A DNA stretch of 7,612 nucleotides, from positions 1 through 7,612 of the forward strand of contig JADFKA010000081.1 in NCBI GenBank assembly GCA_022565135.1, given 5' to 3'. Shown here one piece after another: positions 1 to 7,612 of the stretch. Within the stretch, counting starts at the first letter, position 1. Each line of letters opens with the position of its first letter. This stretch comes from Pseudomonadota bacterium (GTDB taxonomy: Bacteria > Pseudomonadota > Gammaproteobacteria > Steroidobacterales > Woeseiaceae). A model generated the notes under the pieces. It worked only from the letters and a program-made list of their open reading frames with translations, was not told the origin of the DNA and ran no database searches. A program made the position numbers and the translations under genes.

Positions 1-180
1 TCCGAGGAAAAAATCAAGACTGAGTTTGAGCACGTGACACGGACCTATCTGCCGATGCACTCGATCATTCGTATCGATGAGGTCGATAAACAGGGTACGA
101 GCAAGATCAGCAAAGCCAAGGGAAGTAACGTTGCTCAGTTTCCGATGCCGATCTACACGCCAGGAGATTCCAAGAAATAA
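1..180 (+). CDS. DUF1820 family protein, C-terminal part (5' end outside window)
   Basis: Frame 1 is open from the first base to TAA at 178-180 and encodes the last 59 residues of a protein. The segment YLPMHSIIRIDEVDKQGTS, followed by a Lys-rich stretch and QFPMPIYTPG, matches my memory of the C-terminus of the DUF1820 family. These are small (about 100-residue) cytoplasmic-looking proteins found mainly in gammaproteobacteria such as Pseudomonas. No signal peptide or membrane segment is visible in this part, and no biochemical role is known to me. The N-terminal half, start codon and ribosome binding site lie upstream of the window. The gene is followed by a strong hairpin at 216-271 that probably ends its transcript, so it is likely not co-transcribed with purL. 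The family call rests on remembered motifs, not on a search. Confidence 0.8.
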   Translation, partial: SEEKIKTEFEHVTRTYLPMHSIIRIDEVDKQGTSKISKAKGSNVAQFPMPIYTPGDSKK

Positions 181-215
181 TCAGCGACCATGATCGGCTC
201 CTACATGGTGTAGAT

Positions 216-271
216 CCCATCTCATAAATCCGCAGAGTCCGCTTCGCGGCCATGCGGAATTATGAGATGGG
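216..271 (+). terminator. Long hairpin after the DUF1820 gene, probable terminator
   Basis: The arms 216-234 and 253-271 are 19 nt each and complementary except for one A/A mismatch (CCCATCTCATAA-ATCCGCA against TGCGGA-ATTATGAGATGGG). The 18-nt loop contains a second small stem, CCGC-TTC-GCGG (239-249). The 3' flank is TTCTTGTATC, which is U-rich but not a clean U-run. The position 36 nt after the DUF1820 stop fits an intrinsic terminator or a 3'-end protecting structure. A smaller hairpin, ACCATG (187-192) with CATGGT (204-209), lies just upstream. It competes with CTACA-TGG-TGTAG (201-213). Confidence 0.65.
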
Positions 272-277
272 TTCTTG

Positions 278-283
278 TATCAT
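278..283 (+). promoter_or_regulatory. Possible -10 element for purL (TATCAT), weak
   Basis: TATCAT at 278-283 matches the sigma-70 -10 consensus at five of six positions and lies just after the preceding hairpin, where a purL promoter would be expected. I see no good -35 hexamer at 16-18 nt upstream, because that stretch is the hairpin arm. No PurR-type operator (ACGCAAACGTTTGCGT-like palindrome) and no purine riboswitch fold is recognisable between 272 and 369. This is the best candidate I can find, but it may be chance. Confidence 0.2.
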
Positions 284-369
284 CGCGTTCATCTCCCGGC
301 ACCCACTTCTAAGGTCCTACCCGCTTGTCGAAACCTGCAACTGATCTCGGGATTCAGAACCTCGTCGAC

Positions 370-3300
370 ATGCTGGAGTTGCCCGGGCAATTCGCCCTGT
401 CAGATTTCCGCCTGGCAAAACTCCTGCGGGCTCTGCAACGACAAGAGTCGCTCGTCAAATCGATACGTGCGCGCTACAGCTATTTCGTCGTCCTTAACTC
501 GCCATTGTCCAAAGAGCAAAAACAACGTCTGAACGCGTTGCTGCTGTCCGGAGAAAAACCTGGCGCGCTGGGTAAGGGGGCGGCTACGATTTACGTGGTG
601 CCGCGGCCTGGAACGATATCACCCTGGTCGAGCAAGGCGACCGATATCGCACTGGCTTGCGATCTCGACGCGGTTGATCGAATTGAGCGCGGCATATGTT
701 ACGGCCTGCACTTCAGGGGTAAAGTCAGCGACAAAATAGTCAAAGCACTGGGTGCGTTGCTGTTTGATCGCATGACCGAGGCCCTGCTGGAGAACGGGGA
801 AGAAGCCCGTGCACTATTCGCAGCACATGAGCCGGCACCGCTGACGACGGTTCCGGTGCTGCAAGGTGGTCGCGTGGCGCTTGCGACGGCGAACACAGAT
901 CTTGGTCTCGCACTTGTCGACGCCGAGATCGATTATCTCGTCGACAATTACACGAAGCTTGGTCGGGACCCGACCGACGCCGAGCTCATGATGTTTGCCC
1001 AGGCAAATTCCGAGCACTGCAGGCACAAGATATTCAATGCAGGCTGGGTAATTGATGGCAAAGCGCAGGATGAGCAGCTGTTTGGCATGATTCGGTCGAC
1101 GACAGAGGCGAGCCCCGACGGCGTCATCTCGGCATACACCGACAATTCTGCGGTTATCGAAGGTTGGCAAGGAATGCGGCTCATGCCATTTGGACCTGAC
1201 CGGGAGTATCGGTATTTCGATGAGCCTGTGCACATCCTGATGAAGGTCGAGACACACAATCATCCGACTGCGATATCTCCATTTCCAGGCGCGGCGACGG
1301 GTTCGGGGGGAGAAATTCGAGATGAGGGTGCGACTGGCCTCGGCGCCACACCCAAAGCCGGGCTCACGGGGTTCACGGTGTCGCACCTGCGCATTCCGGG
1401 TTTCGAACAACCCTGGGAGACTGATTTTCCGCATCCCGAGCGTATGGCGACGCCGTTGGAGATCATGATCGACGGCCCGATTGGCGGTGCGGCATTCAAC
1501 AACGAGTTCGGGCGGCCCAATCTGCTTGGTTATTTCCGCACTTTCGAGAGCCGTCTGCCCGGGTTGCCTGACAATGAAATTCGTGGCTATCACAAGCCCA
1601 TCATGATCGCGGGTGGCGTCGGCAACGTGCGCGCGCAACACGCGAAAAAAATTGATGTGCCTGTAGGCGCGAGAATTGTAGTAATCGGTGGTCCGGCAAT
1701 GTTGATCGGTCTGGGTGGCGGTGCGGCGTCCAGCCTCGCGAGCGGCGCAAGCAGCGAGGATCTCGATTTCGCGTCCGTGCAGCGCGGCAATGCAGAGATT
1801 CAGCGTCGTGCACAGGAAGTGATCGATCGTTGCTGGCAAATGGGCGACGAAAATCCGATTCTGCTTATTCACGACGTCGGTGCTGGCGGATTGTCGAACG
1901 CGGTTCCGGAAGCAGTCGATCACAGCAAGCATGGTGCCCGAATTGAATTGCGTGATGTTGCGAATGCCGAACGCGGCATGTCGCCGATGGCTCTGTGGTG
2001 CAACGAGGCGCAGGAACGCTATGTTCTGATCATCGCCGATGATCGCATCGGAGAATTCGAAAGATTGTGTAACCGTGAGCGCTGCCCGTTGTCGGTTATT
2101 GGCACGTTGACTGATGATGGCCAGCTGGTTGTCAGCGACAGCGATTTCGACAATCGTGTGGTGGATATGTCGATGGCGATGTTGTTGGGCAATCCACCCA
2201 GGTTGACGCGTGATGTGGTACGTGTACCGCAACCAAAAATTGCCCTCGATCTGTCCGGTATCGAGCTGCACGAGGCTGTGCTCCGCGTGTTGCGATTCCC
2301 GGCTGTTGCCGATAAGTCATTCCTGATTCACATCGGCGATCGCACGGTGGGTGGACTGAGCGTACGTGATCAGCTTGTCGGGCCCTGGCAAGTGCCCGTC
2401 AGTGACGTTGCAATCACAGCTACAGGCCATGAAAGTGTCACGGGCGAGGCGATGGCAATGGGTGAGCGAACGCCGCTTGCGATCCTTAACGCACCAGCGT
2501 CCGGGCGCATGGCCGTTGCCGAATCGATAACGAATATTGCGGCGGCACCGATCGATGGCATCCACCAGATTCGGCTGTCGGCAAACTGGATGGCGGCGGC
2601 CGGTCATCCAGGCGAGGATGCGAATCTGTTTGACACGGTCAAAGCCGTTGGCGACGAGTTGTGTCGTGATCTGGGCATCGCGATCCCGGTCGGCAAGGAC
2701 TCGTTGTCGCTGCAGGCGAGTTGGACAGAGGAGCAGGGCGACTTTCGGGTCGTTTCGCCCGTGTCGTTGATCGTCTCTGCCTTCGCGCCGGTTACCGACG
2801 TGCGCGAACATCTTACGCCGCAGCTGCGCGCGCTCGAGGAACCGAGTTACCTGCTGTTGTTGGATCTTGGGCTGGGCAAGAATCGTATGGGCGGCTCGTG
2901 TCTTGCGCAGGCCTATGGCCGCGTGGGCGGCGATACACCAGATATTGACAGTCCCGAGCTGCTTAAGAATTTTTTTGCAGCGATCCAGGAACTCAATGAA
3001 CGCAATATGCTGCTGGCATACCACGACCGCAGCGACGGTGGGCTCATCGCAACAGTTGCCGAAATGATGTTCGCCAGTCGCCTCGGTGTGTCGCTGCAAC
3101 TGAGCGGTTCCGGGCAGGAATTGCTGGCAGCTTTGTTTAATGAGGAGGCCGGCGCCGTCGTGCAGGTTGCGAAGAAAAAGCTCATGCAGGTGCAGATGAT
3201 TCTCGATCGAATCGGCGCCAAAGCGACAGCAATCGGGCGCGTGGAGGACAACGCAATATTGACGATTCGTAACAACGACGGTGTCGTGCTGCGGTTGCGG

Positions 3301-4248
3301 CGCTCCGAGCTGCAGCGAGAGTGGTCTGAGATGAGTTACAGGATTCAGGCGTTGCGCGACAATCCAGCCACCGCCCGCGAAGAATTTGATCGTATTCTCG
3401 ACGACGACGATCCAGGGCTTAATGTGTTTTTGACGTTTAATGTCAACGACGATATCGGACGTCCTTATCGTGGCACGTCGAGACCTCGTGTTGCGGTGCT
3501 TCGCGAACAGGGCGTTAACAGCCAGTACGAAATGGCAGCGGCGTTCATGCGCGCGGGATTCAACGCGATTGACGTTCACATGAGCGATCTGTTGAGCGGG
3601 CGCGACGATCTCGCCAACTACCAGGGTTTTGTTGCGTGTGGCGGATTCTCATATGGTGATGTACTTGGAGCCGGTGGCGGCTGGGCCAAATCGATTCTTT
3701 ACCACTCGCGAACGCGAGATCAGTTCGCCGAATTCTTCGCGCGCAATGATACTTTCGCGCTGGGAGTTTGTAATGGGTGTCAGATGTTGTCGCTCCTGCG
3801 TGAATTGATACCAGGGGCAGAAAACTGGCCGCGATTTTTGCGCAACAAGTCCGAGCAGTTCGAGGCGCGCCTGAGTCTTGTCGAGGTCCTGGAAAGTCCG
3901 TCAATATTCCTGGATGGCATGGCCGGCTCAATAATTCCCATAGCAACATCGCACGGAGAAGGCCGCGTCGCCTTCAGCAGTGACTCGGATCGTTACATGG
4001 CGTCATATACCATTGCACTGCGCTATGTCGATAACTACGGTGATGTCGCGGATCAATATCCGGCGAATCCAAATGGATCGCTCGATGGAATTTGCGGTCT
4101 GGCGAACGAAGACGGTCGTGTCACGATCATGATGCCGCATCCCGAGCGGGTCGCACGCACGATGCAGAATTCATGGCATCCTCGCGAGTGGGGAAATGAC
4201 GGTCCGTGGCTGCGGATGTTCAGAAACGCCCGCGTTGCGATCGGCTGA
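370..4248 (+). CDS. purL: Phosphoribosylformylglycinamidine synthase (FGAM synthetase), single-chain form
   Basis: This enzyme converts FGAR, glutamine and ATP to FGAM, the fourth step of de novo purine synthesis in the cytoplasm. The 1292-residue protein matches the large E. coli-type PurL (1295 aa) along its whole length: an N-terminal PurS-like domain, a linker, two AIRS-type halves and a C-terminal class I glutaminase. Conserved landmarks are FAQANSEHCRHK (from residue 209), VETHNHP (293-299) and IPVGKDS (772-778). The glutaminase triad is Cys1134 in GVCNGCQM, with His1257 and Glu1259 in PHPER. From memory, the Salmonella enzyme has Cys1135, His1260 and Glu1262. I prefer ATG370 because MLELPGQFALSDFR lines up with the E. 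coli N-terminus. TTG325 would add 15 residues and has AAGG at 311-314 ten nt upstream, while ATG370 has no clear Shine-Dalgarno. An in-frame TAA at 310 excludes earlier starts. One oddity is Gly1103, where E. coli has Glu (GAGEGWAKS). Confidence 0.97.
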   Translation: MLELPGQFALSDFRLAKLLRALQRQESLVKSIRARYSYFVVLNSPLSKEQKQRLNALLLSGEKPGALGKGAATIYVVPRPGTISPWSSKATDIALACDLDAVDRIERGICYGLHFRGKVSDKIVKALGALLFDRMTEALLENGEEARALFAAHEPAPLTTVPVLQGGRVALATANTDLGLALVDAEIDYLVDNYTKLGRDPTDAELMMFAQANSEHCRHKIFNAGWVIDGKAQDEQLFGMIRSTTEASPDGVISAYTDNSAVIEGWQGMRLMPFGPDREYRYFDEPVHILMKVETHNHPTAISPFPGAATGSGGEIRDEGATGLGATPKAGLTGFTVSHLRIPGFEQPWETDFPHPERMATPLEIMIDGPIGGAAFNNEFGRPNLLGYFRTFESRLPGLPDNEIRGYHKPIMIAGGVGNVRAQHAKKIDVPVGARIVVIGGPAMLIGLGGGAASSLASGASSEDLDFASVQRGNAEIQRRAQEVIDRCWQMGDENPILLIHDVGAGGLSNAVPEAVDHSKHGARIELRDVANAERGMSPMALWCNEAQERYVLIIADDRIGEFERLCNRERCPLSVIGTLTDDGQLVVSDSDFDNRVVDMSMAMLLGNPPRLTRDVVRVPQPKIALDLSGIELHEAVLRVLRFPAVADKSFLIHIGDRTVGGLSVRDQLVGPWQVPVSDVAITATGHESVTGEAMAMGERTPLAILNAPASGRMAVAESITNIAAAPIDGIHQIRLSANWMAAAGHPGEDANLFDTVKAVGDELCRDLGIAIPVGKDSLSLQASWTEEQGDFRVVSPVSLIVSAFAPVTDVREHLTPQLRALEEPSYLLLLDLGLGKNRMGGSCLAQAYGRVGGDTPDIDSPELLKNFFAAIQELNERNMLLAYHDRSDGGLIATVAEMMFASRLGVSLQLSGSGQELLAALFNEEAGAVVQVAKKKLMQVQMILDRIGAKATAIGRVEDNAILTIRNNDGVVLRLRRSELQREWSEMSYRIQALRDNPATAREEFDRILDDDDPGLNVFLTFNVNDDIGRPYRGTSRPRVAVLREQGVNSQYEMAAAFMRAGFNAIDVHMSDLLSGRDDLANYQGFVACGGFSYGDVLGAGGGWAKSILYHSRTRDQFAEFFARNDTFALGVCNGCQMLSLLRELIPGAENWPRFLRNKSEQFEARLSLVEVLESPSIFLDGMAGSIIPIATSHGEGRVAFSSDSDRYMASYTIALRYVDNYGDVADQYPANPNGSLDGICGLANEDGRVTIMMPHPERVARTMQNSWHPREWGNDGPWLRMFRNARVAIG

Positions 4249-4262
4249 GTCGGCAATATCGA

Positions 4263-4319
4263 ATTGCCCGCATGTCTCGATCCCGCTCCCGTCAAGCGGG
4301 ATCGAGACATGCGGGCGAT
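4263..4319. terminator. Long hairpin between convergent genes, probable bidirectional terminator
   Basis: The arms 4263-4287 and 4295-4319 pair over 25 positions. The inner 22 bp are perfect (GCCCGCATGTCTCGATCCCGCT in segments 4266-4285 plus two more bases), with a single T/G wobble at 4265/4317 and two further pairs outside it. The loop is only 7 nt (4288-4294). The structure starts 14 nt after the purL stop and ends 5 nt before the stop of the converging gene, so it can fold in both transcripts. Neither flank has a run of T: the + side reads CTTGCTTACG. A smaller alternative stem, GGCAAT (4252-4257) with ATTGCC (4263-4268), overlaps the left arm. Confidence 0.75.
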
Positions 4320-4324
4320 CTTGC

Positions 4325-5017
4325 TTACGCGGTGGATTGCAGGTCGTTGTTACTTTCCTGTACGAAGAAACGCCGGACTTTGATTGCGCGTGCCAGCTTG
4401 CCCCGGCGCACGAAGCATTGATAGAACATGTCCTTGAGAACTTCAAGCAGGATGCCCGCCTGCGAACGGTTCAGGAGCGGTAGCTCCTCGTCCTCGCCGG
4501 AATCAAAAAGTATGCGCTTTATCGGTGCAAAGCTGTCGTCATCAATGCCGACGATTTTCTGCGCAACCATGATCTCCTCGAACGCCTGCAGCTTGCCGCC
4601 TTCACCCAGCGCGGCAAATGCGCTCGCGGCCGAGCGGCGGCACATCGACGCGAATGCGTTGAAATTATTGCCGGAATAACAGGCGAGGGCCTCGCGAAAC
4701 AGGGTCTCGGTGCGATTGGGCAAATAGGAGAACGCGAAGCGTTCTTTTGGTCGTTCGAGTTCCACGAAATTGCGGTATAACTCCAGGCGATGTTCGCCGT
4801 ATTGTTTGACGGCAAAGCGCAGGAATACCGGCGCCTGGCATGCGTCGCATTGATATACGAGTCCGACATGTTTGGGTTTCGCATCGAGAAGCGGCGCAGC
4901 ATCGGGCACGGATTGCGGGCGCATGTGCGCATAGACACCACAATACGGGCACTCGAGTCCGAACTGCTCGTCATTTTCTGCCAGGAGCCCCTGATCCCTG
5001 TCCAGAATGATTGTCAT
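4325..5017 (-). CDS. Uncharacterised protein with two CxxC pairs, DUF4145/HEPN-like
   Basis: The 230-residue protein is probably cytoplasmic, with no signal peptide or membrane segment. Near the N-terminus are CPYC (Cys23, Cys26) and CDAC (Cys57, Cys60), about 30 residues apart, which is the layout of a zinc ribbon. From about residue 105 the sequence is helical and reads LFREALACYSGNNFNAFASM followed by CRRSAASAFA. This resembles the first helices of DUF4145 proteins, where an Arg-rich helix follows a zinc ribbon; I recall that family being grouped with HEPN domains. The usual HEPN R-x4-6-H motif is not visible, the corresponding stretch being acidic (DSGEDEE). The start is ATG5017, because AAGAG (5027-5023 on this strand) lies five nt upstream; a GTG two codons earlier (5023) would overlap that site. 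The gene lies 94 nt after the membrane-protein gene in the same direction and converges on purL. Its function is unknown, and the domain assignment is from remembered motifs only. Confidence 0.85.
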   Translation of the reverse strand: MTIILDRDQGLLAENDEQFGLECPYCGVYAHMRPQSVPDAAPLLDAKPKHVGLVYQCDACQAPVFLRFAVKQYGEHRLELYRNFVELERPKERFAFSYLPNRTETLFREALACYSGNNFNAFASMCRRSAASAFAALGEGGKLQAFEEIMVAQKIVGIDDDSFAPIKRILFDSGEDEELPLLNRSQAGILLEVLKDMFYQCFVRRGKLARAIKVRRFFVQESNNDLQSTA

Positions 5018-5022
5018 AGCCA

Positions 5023-5027
5023 CTCTT
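5023..5027 (-). promoter_or_regulatory. Ribosome binding site AAGAG that favours ATG5017
   Basis: On the - strand AAGAG is followed by TGGCT and then ATG. The five-nt spacing is typical. The site overlaps the alternative GTG at 5023-5021, which argues against that start. Confidence 0.5.
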
Positions 5028-5041
5028 GATTATTGGGTGCG

Positions 5042-5047
5042 ATTTTA
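5042..5047 (-). promoter_or_regulatory. Possible -10 element (TAAAAT) upstream of the CxxC protein gene
   Basis: TAAAAT on the - strand matches the -10 consensus at five of six positions and would give a leader of roughly 18 nt. No convincing -35 hexamer is present at 16-18 nt. The gap to the upstream gene (5018-5111) contains short palindromes (CTGATCAG at 5054-5061, ATGCAT at 5063-5068, AGCGCT at 5071-5076) but no obvious terminator, so read-through from the gene at 5112-5777 is equally possible. Confidence 0.22.
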
Positions 5048-5111
5048 ATCAGCCTGATCAGTATGCATGAAGCGCTCGTAGCTGCCCCAAACCATTTACA
5101 TAATCTCGGAT

Positions 5112-5777
5112 TCATTGTGCCACCTGCCCCCAGGCGCCGACAGCCCGGCGGGCACGATCGTTGATCGGGCGGGCCAATAGCGCGTCACGACTCAGGGTGA
5201 TTCGATATCGAGCGCCGTCCGCCATGGGTACGTAGGTAGCGGTACCGTAAAAAGCATCGATGCCAGGAGTCAATGTCGGGAATTTGCGTGCCAGGCTCCA
5301 AAGATCCAGCGGTCGCTCCTCGGCAAGTGCATAAACCGTTCGTGGTGCCGTGAGCTCCCGATCGACCGATGCATAGCGACCACTCAATCGTTCGAGCTGA
5401 TACACCGGCTCCAGTCCGAGAATAGTCGCGGGTGGTTTCCAGGTAATGACGCGGGCGTCGAGCTGCCACTCGTCACCGCGGAGGATCAACAGACGATCGA
5501 TTTCACCGTCAACCATCAGGCGGGCCGTGTACTCTTGCGGAGATTTCTGTGAGAACTCGATGACGCCGACGAGTTGTTCGGCAGTCAATCGCTCGTAGCC
5601 GAGGTAGCTGACAAACAGCAGGGCCCCCACAGTGCCTAGTGCTGCCGTCGCCACACAGAACGTGGCAGAGCCGCCCGCCCGGAGCAAGCGTCCACGACGC
5701 AAGTGACGCACTGTTGACCGCAGAAAAAGCAAAGCGATCAGTATCAAGACTGCACCTGCGGCAATTAGAATATTCAA
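5112..5777 (-). CDS. Conserved hypothetical membrane-anchored protein (two transmembrane helices)
   Basis: The 221-residue protein has two hydrophobic helices, about residues 3-19 and 38-59. They are joined by a very basic loop (RSTVRHLRRGRLLR, 20-33) that should face the cytoplasm, leaving a soluble C-terminal domain of about 160 residues outside the inner membrane. Within that domain, GDEWQLDARVITWK (101-114), LEPVYQLERLSGRY (122-135), RTVYAL (146-151) and YGTATYVPMADG (177-188) look like the conserved core of a family I remember in gammaproteobacteria. Its members are sometimes labelled cation/multidrug efflux pump. Nothing here supports transport, since two helices and one soluble domain are not a pump. 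The start is TTG5777: AGGAG lies seven nt upstream, and the reading frame begins directly with the first membrane helix. The gene follows ettA by 53 nt on the same strand. Its function is unknown. Confidence 0.88.
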   Translation of the reverse strand: MNILIAAGAVLILIALLFLRSTVRHLRRGRLLRAGGSATFCVATAALGTVGALLFVSYLGYERLTAEQLVGVIEFSQKSPQEYTARLMVDGEIDRLLILRGDEWQLDARVITWKPPATILGLEPVYQLERLSGRYASVDRELTAPRTVYALAEERPLDLWSLARKFPTLTPGIDAFYGTATYVPMADGARYRITLSRDALLARPINDRARRAVGAWGQVAQ

Positions 5778-5784
5778 CGGCGGT

Positions 5785-5789
5785 CTCCT
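5785..5789 (-). promoter_or_regulatory. Strong ribosome binding site (AGGAG) for a TTG start
   Basis: AGGAG on the - strand is followed by seven nt (ACCGCCG) and then TTG5777. The clean site supports initiation at a rare TTG codon. It lies 11 nt outside the hairpin at 5800-5832, so the hairpin does not mask it directly. Confidence 0.65.
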
Positions 5790-5799
5790 GGTCCGGGCC

Positions 5800-5830
5800 A
5801 GTACTCCGTCAATATCACCTTGACGGAGTA

Positions 5831-5832
<2 letters not shown>
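5800..5832 (-). terminator. Perfect 13-bp hairpin overlapping the ettA stop codon
   Basis: The arms AGTACTCCGTCAA (5800-5812) and TTGACGGAGTACT (5820-5832) are exact inverted repeats around a 7-nt loop. CGGG (5794-5797) and CCCG (5837-5840) could extend the stem beyond a small internal loop. The ettA stop TAG (5833-5831) has two bases inside the stem. The downstream flank on this strand is GGCCCGGACC, with no U-run. It may be a weak or factor-assisted terminator, an attenuator, or an mRNA-stabilising structure between ettA and the next gene 53 nt away. Confidence 0.55.
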
Positions 5833-7504
<1,672 letters not shown>

Positions 7505-7533
7505 TGCTGTCAGGTGGTTGTTATGCAGCGCGC

Positions 7534-7561
7534 ATTATCCGGTATGCTGCACCGATAGCAA
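7534..7561 (-). promoter_or_regulatory. Probable sigma-70 promoter of ettA
   Basis: On the - strand TTGCTA (7561-7556, four of six matches to the -35 consensus) is followed by a 16-nt spacer and GATAAT (7539-7534, five of six matches to the -10 consensus). Transcription would start near 7527, leaving a leader of about 23 nt before ATG7504. This is the best promoter match I found in any intergenic region here. GCAGC (7525-7529) and GCTGC (7546-7550) form a short inverted repeat around the -10 region, possibly chance. Confidence 0.5.
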
Positions 7562-7581
7562 ACATAAAAGTAATCGCATCG

Positions 7582-7612
7582 ATGAGCGATCCGGTACTTG
7601 TTTATAAGGGAG
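7582..7612 (+). CDS. Start of a divergent gene, truncated by the window end
   Basis: From ATG7582 the frame reads MSDPVLVYKG up to the last base. This opening is reminiscent of enoyl-CoA hydratase/isomerase (crotonase) family proteins, which often begin with a similar short strand, but ten residues cannot establish a family. AAAAG (7566-7570) lies eleven nt upstream, a poor and distant ribosome binding site. No convincing + strand promoter was found: TTGTTA (7518-7523) and TATGCT (7543-7548) are 19 nt apart. The gene would be divergent from ettA and share the 77-nt region 7505-7581. Confidence 0.45.
   Translation, partial: MSDPVLVYKG

Noticed and set aside
272..369. Purine riboswitch or PurR operator upstream of purL
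   Set aside because: I looked for the conserved purine riboswitch junction and for an ACGCAAACGTTTGCGT-like palindrome and found neither.
275..532. Small + strand frame overlapping the purL start
   Set aside because: It runs out of frame through the conserved PurL N-terminus, has no visible ribosome binding site, and its start sits at the edge of the preceding hairpin. It could be imagined as a leader peptide, but it is 85 codons long and shows no purine-related or attenuator features.
814..2271. Long open frame (485 codons) antisense to purL
   Set aside because: It lies wholly inside a strongly conserved PurL coding region, has no family resemblance that I recognise, and its product is rich in His, Arg and Cys in the way expected from the complement of a biased coding frame. 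A chance antisense frame is the simplest reading.
2317..3579. Second long antisense frame (420 codons) inside purL
   Set aside because: The same argument applies: the sense strand encodes intact conserved PurL here, and the antisense product is low in recognisable motifs and rich in Arg, His and Cys. Open antisense frames are common in GC-biased genes.
4196..4483. Short frames crossing the hairpin on both strands, with mirrored His-Val-Ser-Ile-Pro peptides
   Set aside because: The similar peptides on the two strands are just the inverted repeat at 4263-4319 being translated. The frames overlap purL and the CxxC protein gene and have no independent support.
4249..5111. Defence or toxin-antitoxin system around the HEPN-like protein
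   Set aside because: There is no adjacent nucleotidyltransferase, antitoxin, helicase or other defence partner, and no visible R-x4-6-H motif. The neighbours are housekeeping genes, so a system call is not supported.

Overview
The window reads as an ordinary chromosomal housekeeping segment from a gammaproteobacterium, moderately GC-rich by eye. PurL and EttA align almost end to end with my memory of the E. coli proteins. The DUF1820 tail and the two-helix membrane protein belong to families I know mainly from Pseudomonas-like and related gammaproteobacteria. I see no insertion sequence, CRISPR array, tRNA, rRNA, phage gene or change in base composition that would suggest transfer.

Layout from left to right: (1) the 3' end of a DUF1820 gene on the + strand (1-180); (2) a 189-nt spacer holding a 19-bp hairpin (216-271); (3) a complete purL on the + strand (370-4248, with a possible TTG start at 325), encoding the single-chain FGAM synthetase of purine synthesis; (4) a 25-bp-arm hairpin (4263-4319) filling the gap between converging genes; (5) on the - strand, an uncharacterised 230-residue protein with two CxxC pairs and a DUF4145/HEPN-like helical part (4325-5017); (6) on the - strand, a 221-residue conserved membrane-anchored protein with a TTG start (5112-5777); (7) on the - strand, a complete ettA (5831-7504), the ABC-F translational throttle factor, whose stop codon lies inside a 13-bp hairpin; (8) a 77-nt divergent promoter region; (9) the first ten codons of a probable + strand gene (from 7582).

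The three - strand genes all read the same way, ettA first, then the membrane protein, then the zinc protein. They could be one transcription unit punctuated by the hairpin after ettA, or two or three units. No pathway link among them is evident. PurL (purine synthesis) and EttA (ATP/ADP-sensed translation) are both core functions but are not known to be partners.

I found no convincing new multi-gene system. The points most worth a second look are the repeated use of long, nearly perfect hairpins without U-runs at gene ends, the uncharacterised CxxC/HEPN-like protein with no visible catalytic motif, and a Glu-to-Gly change in a conserved loop of the PurL glutaminase domain.
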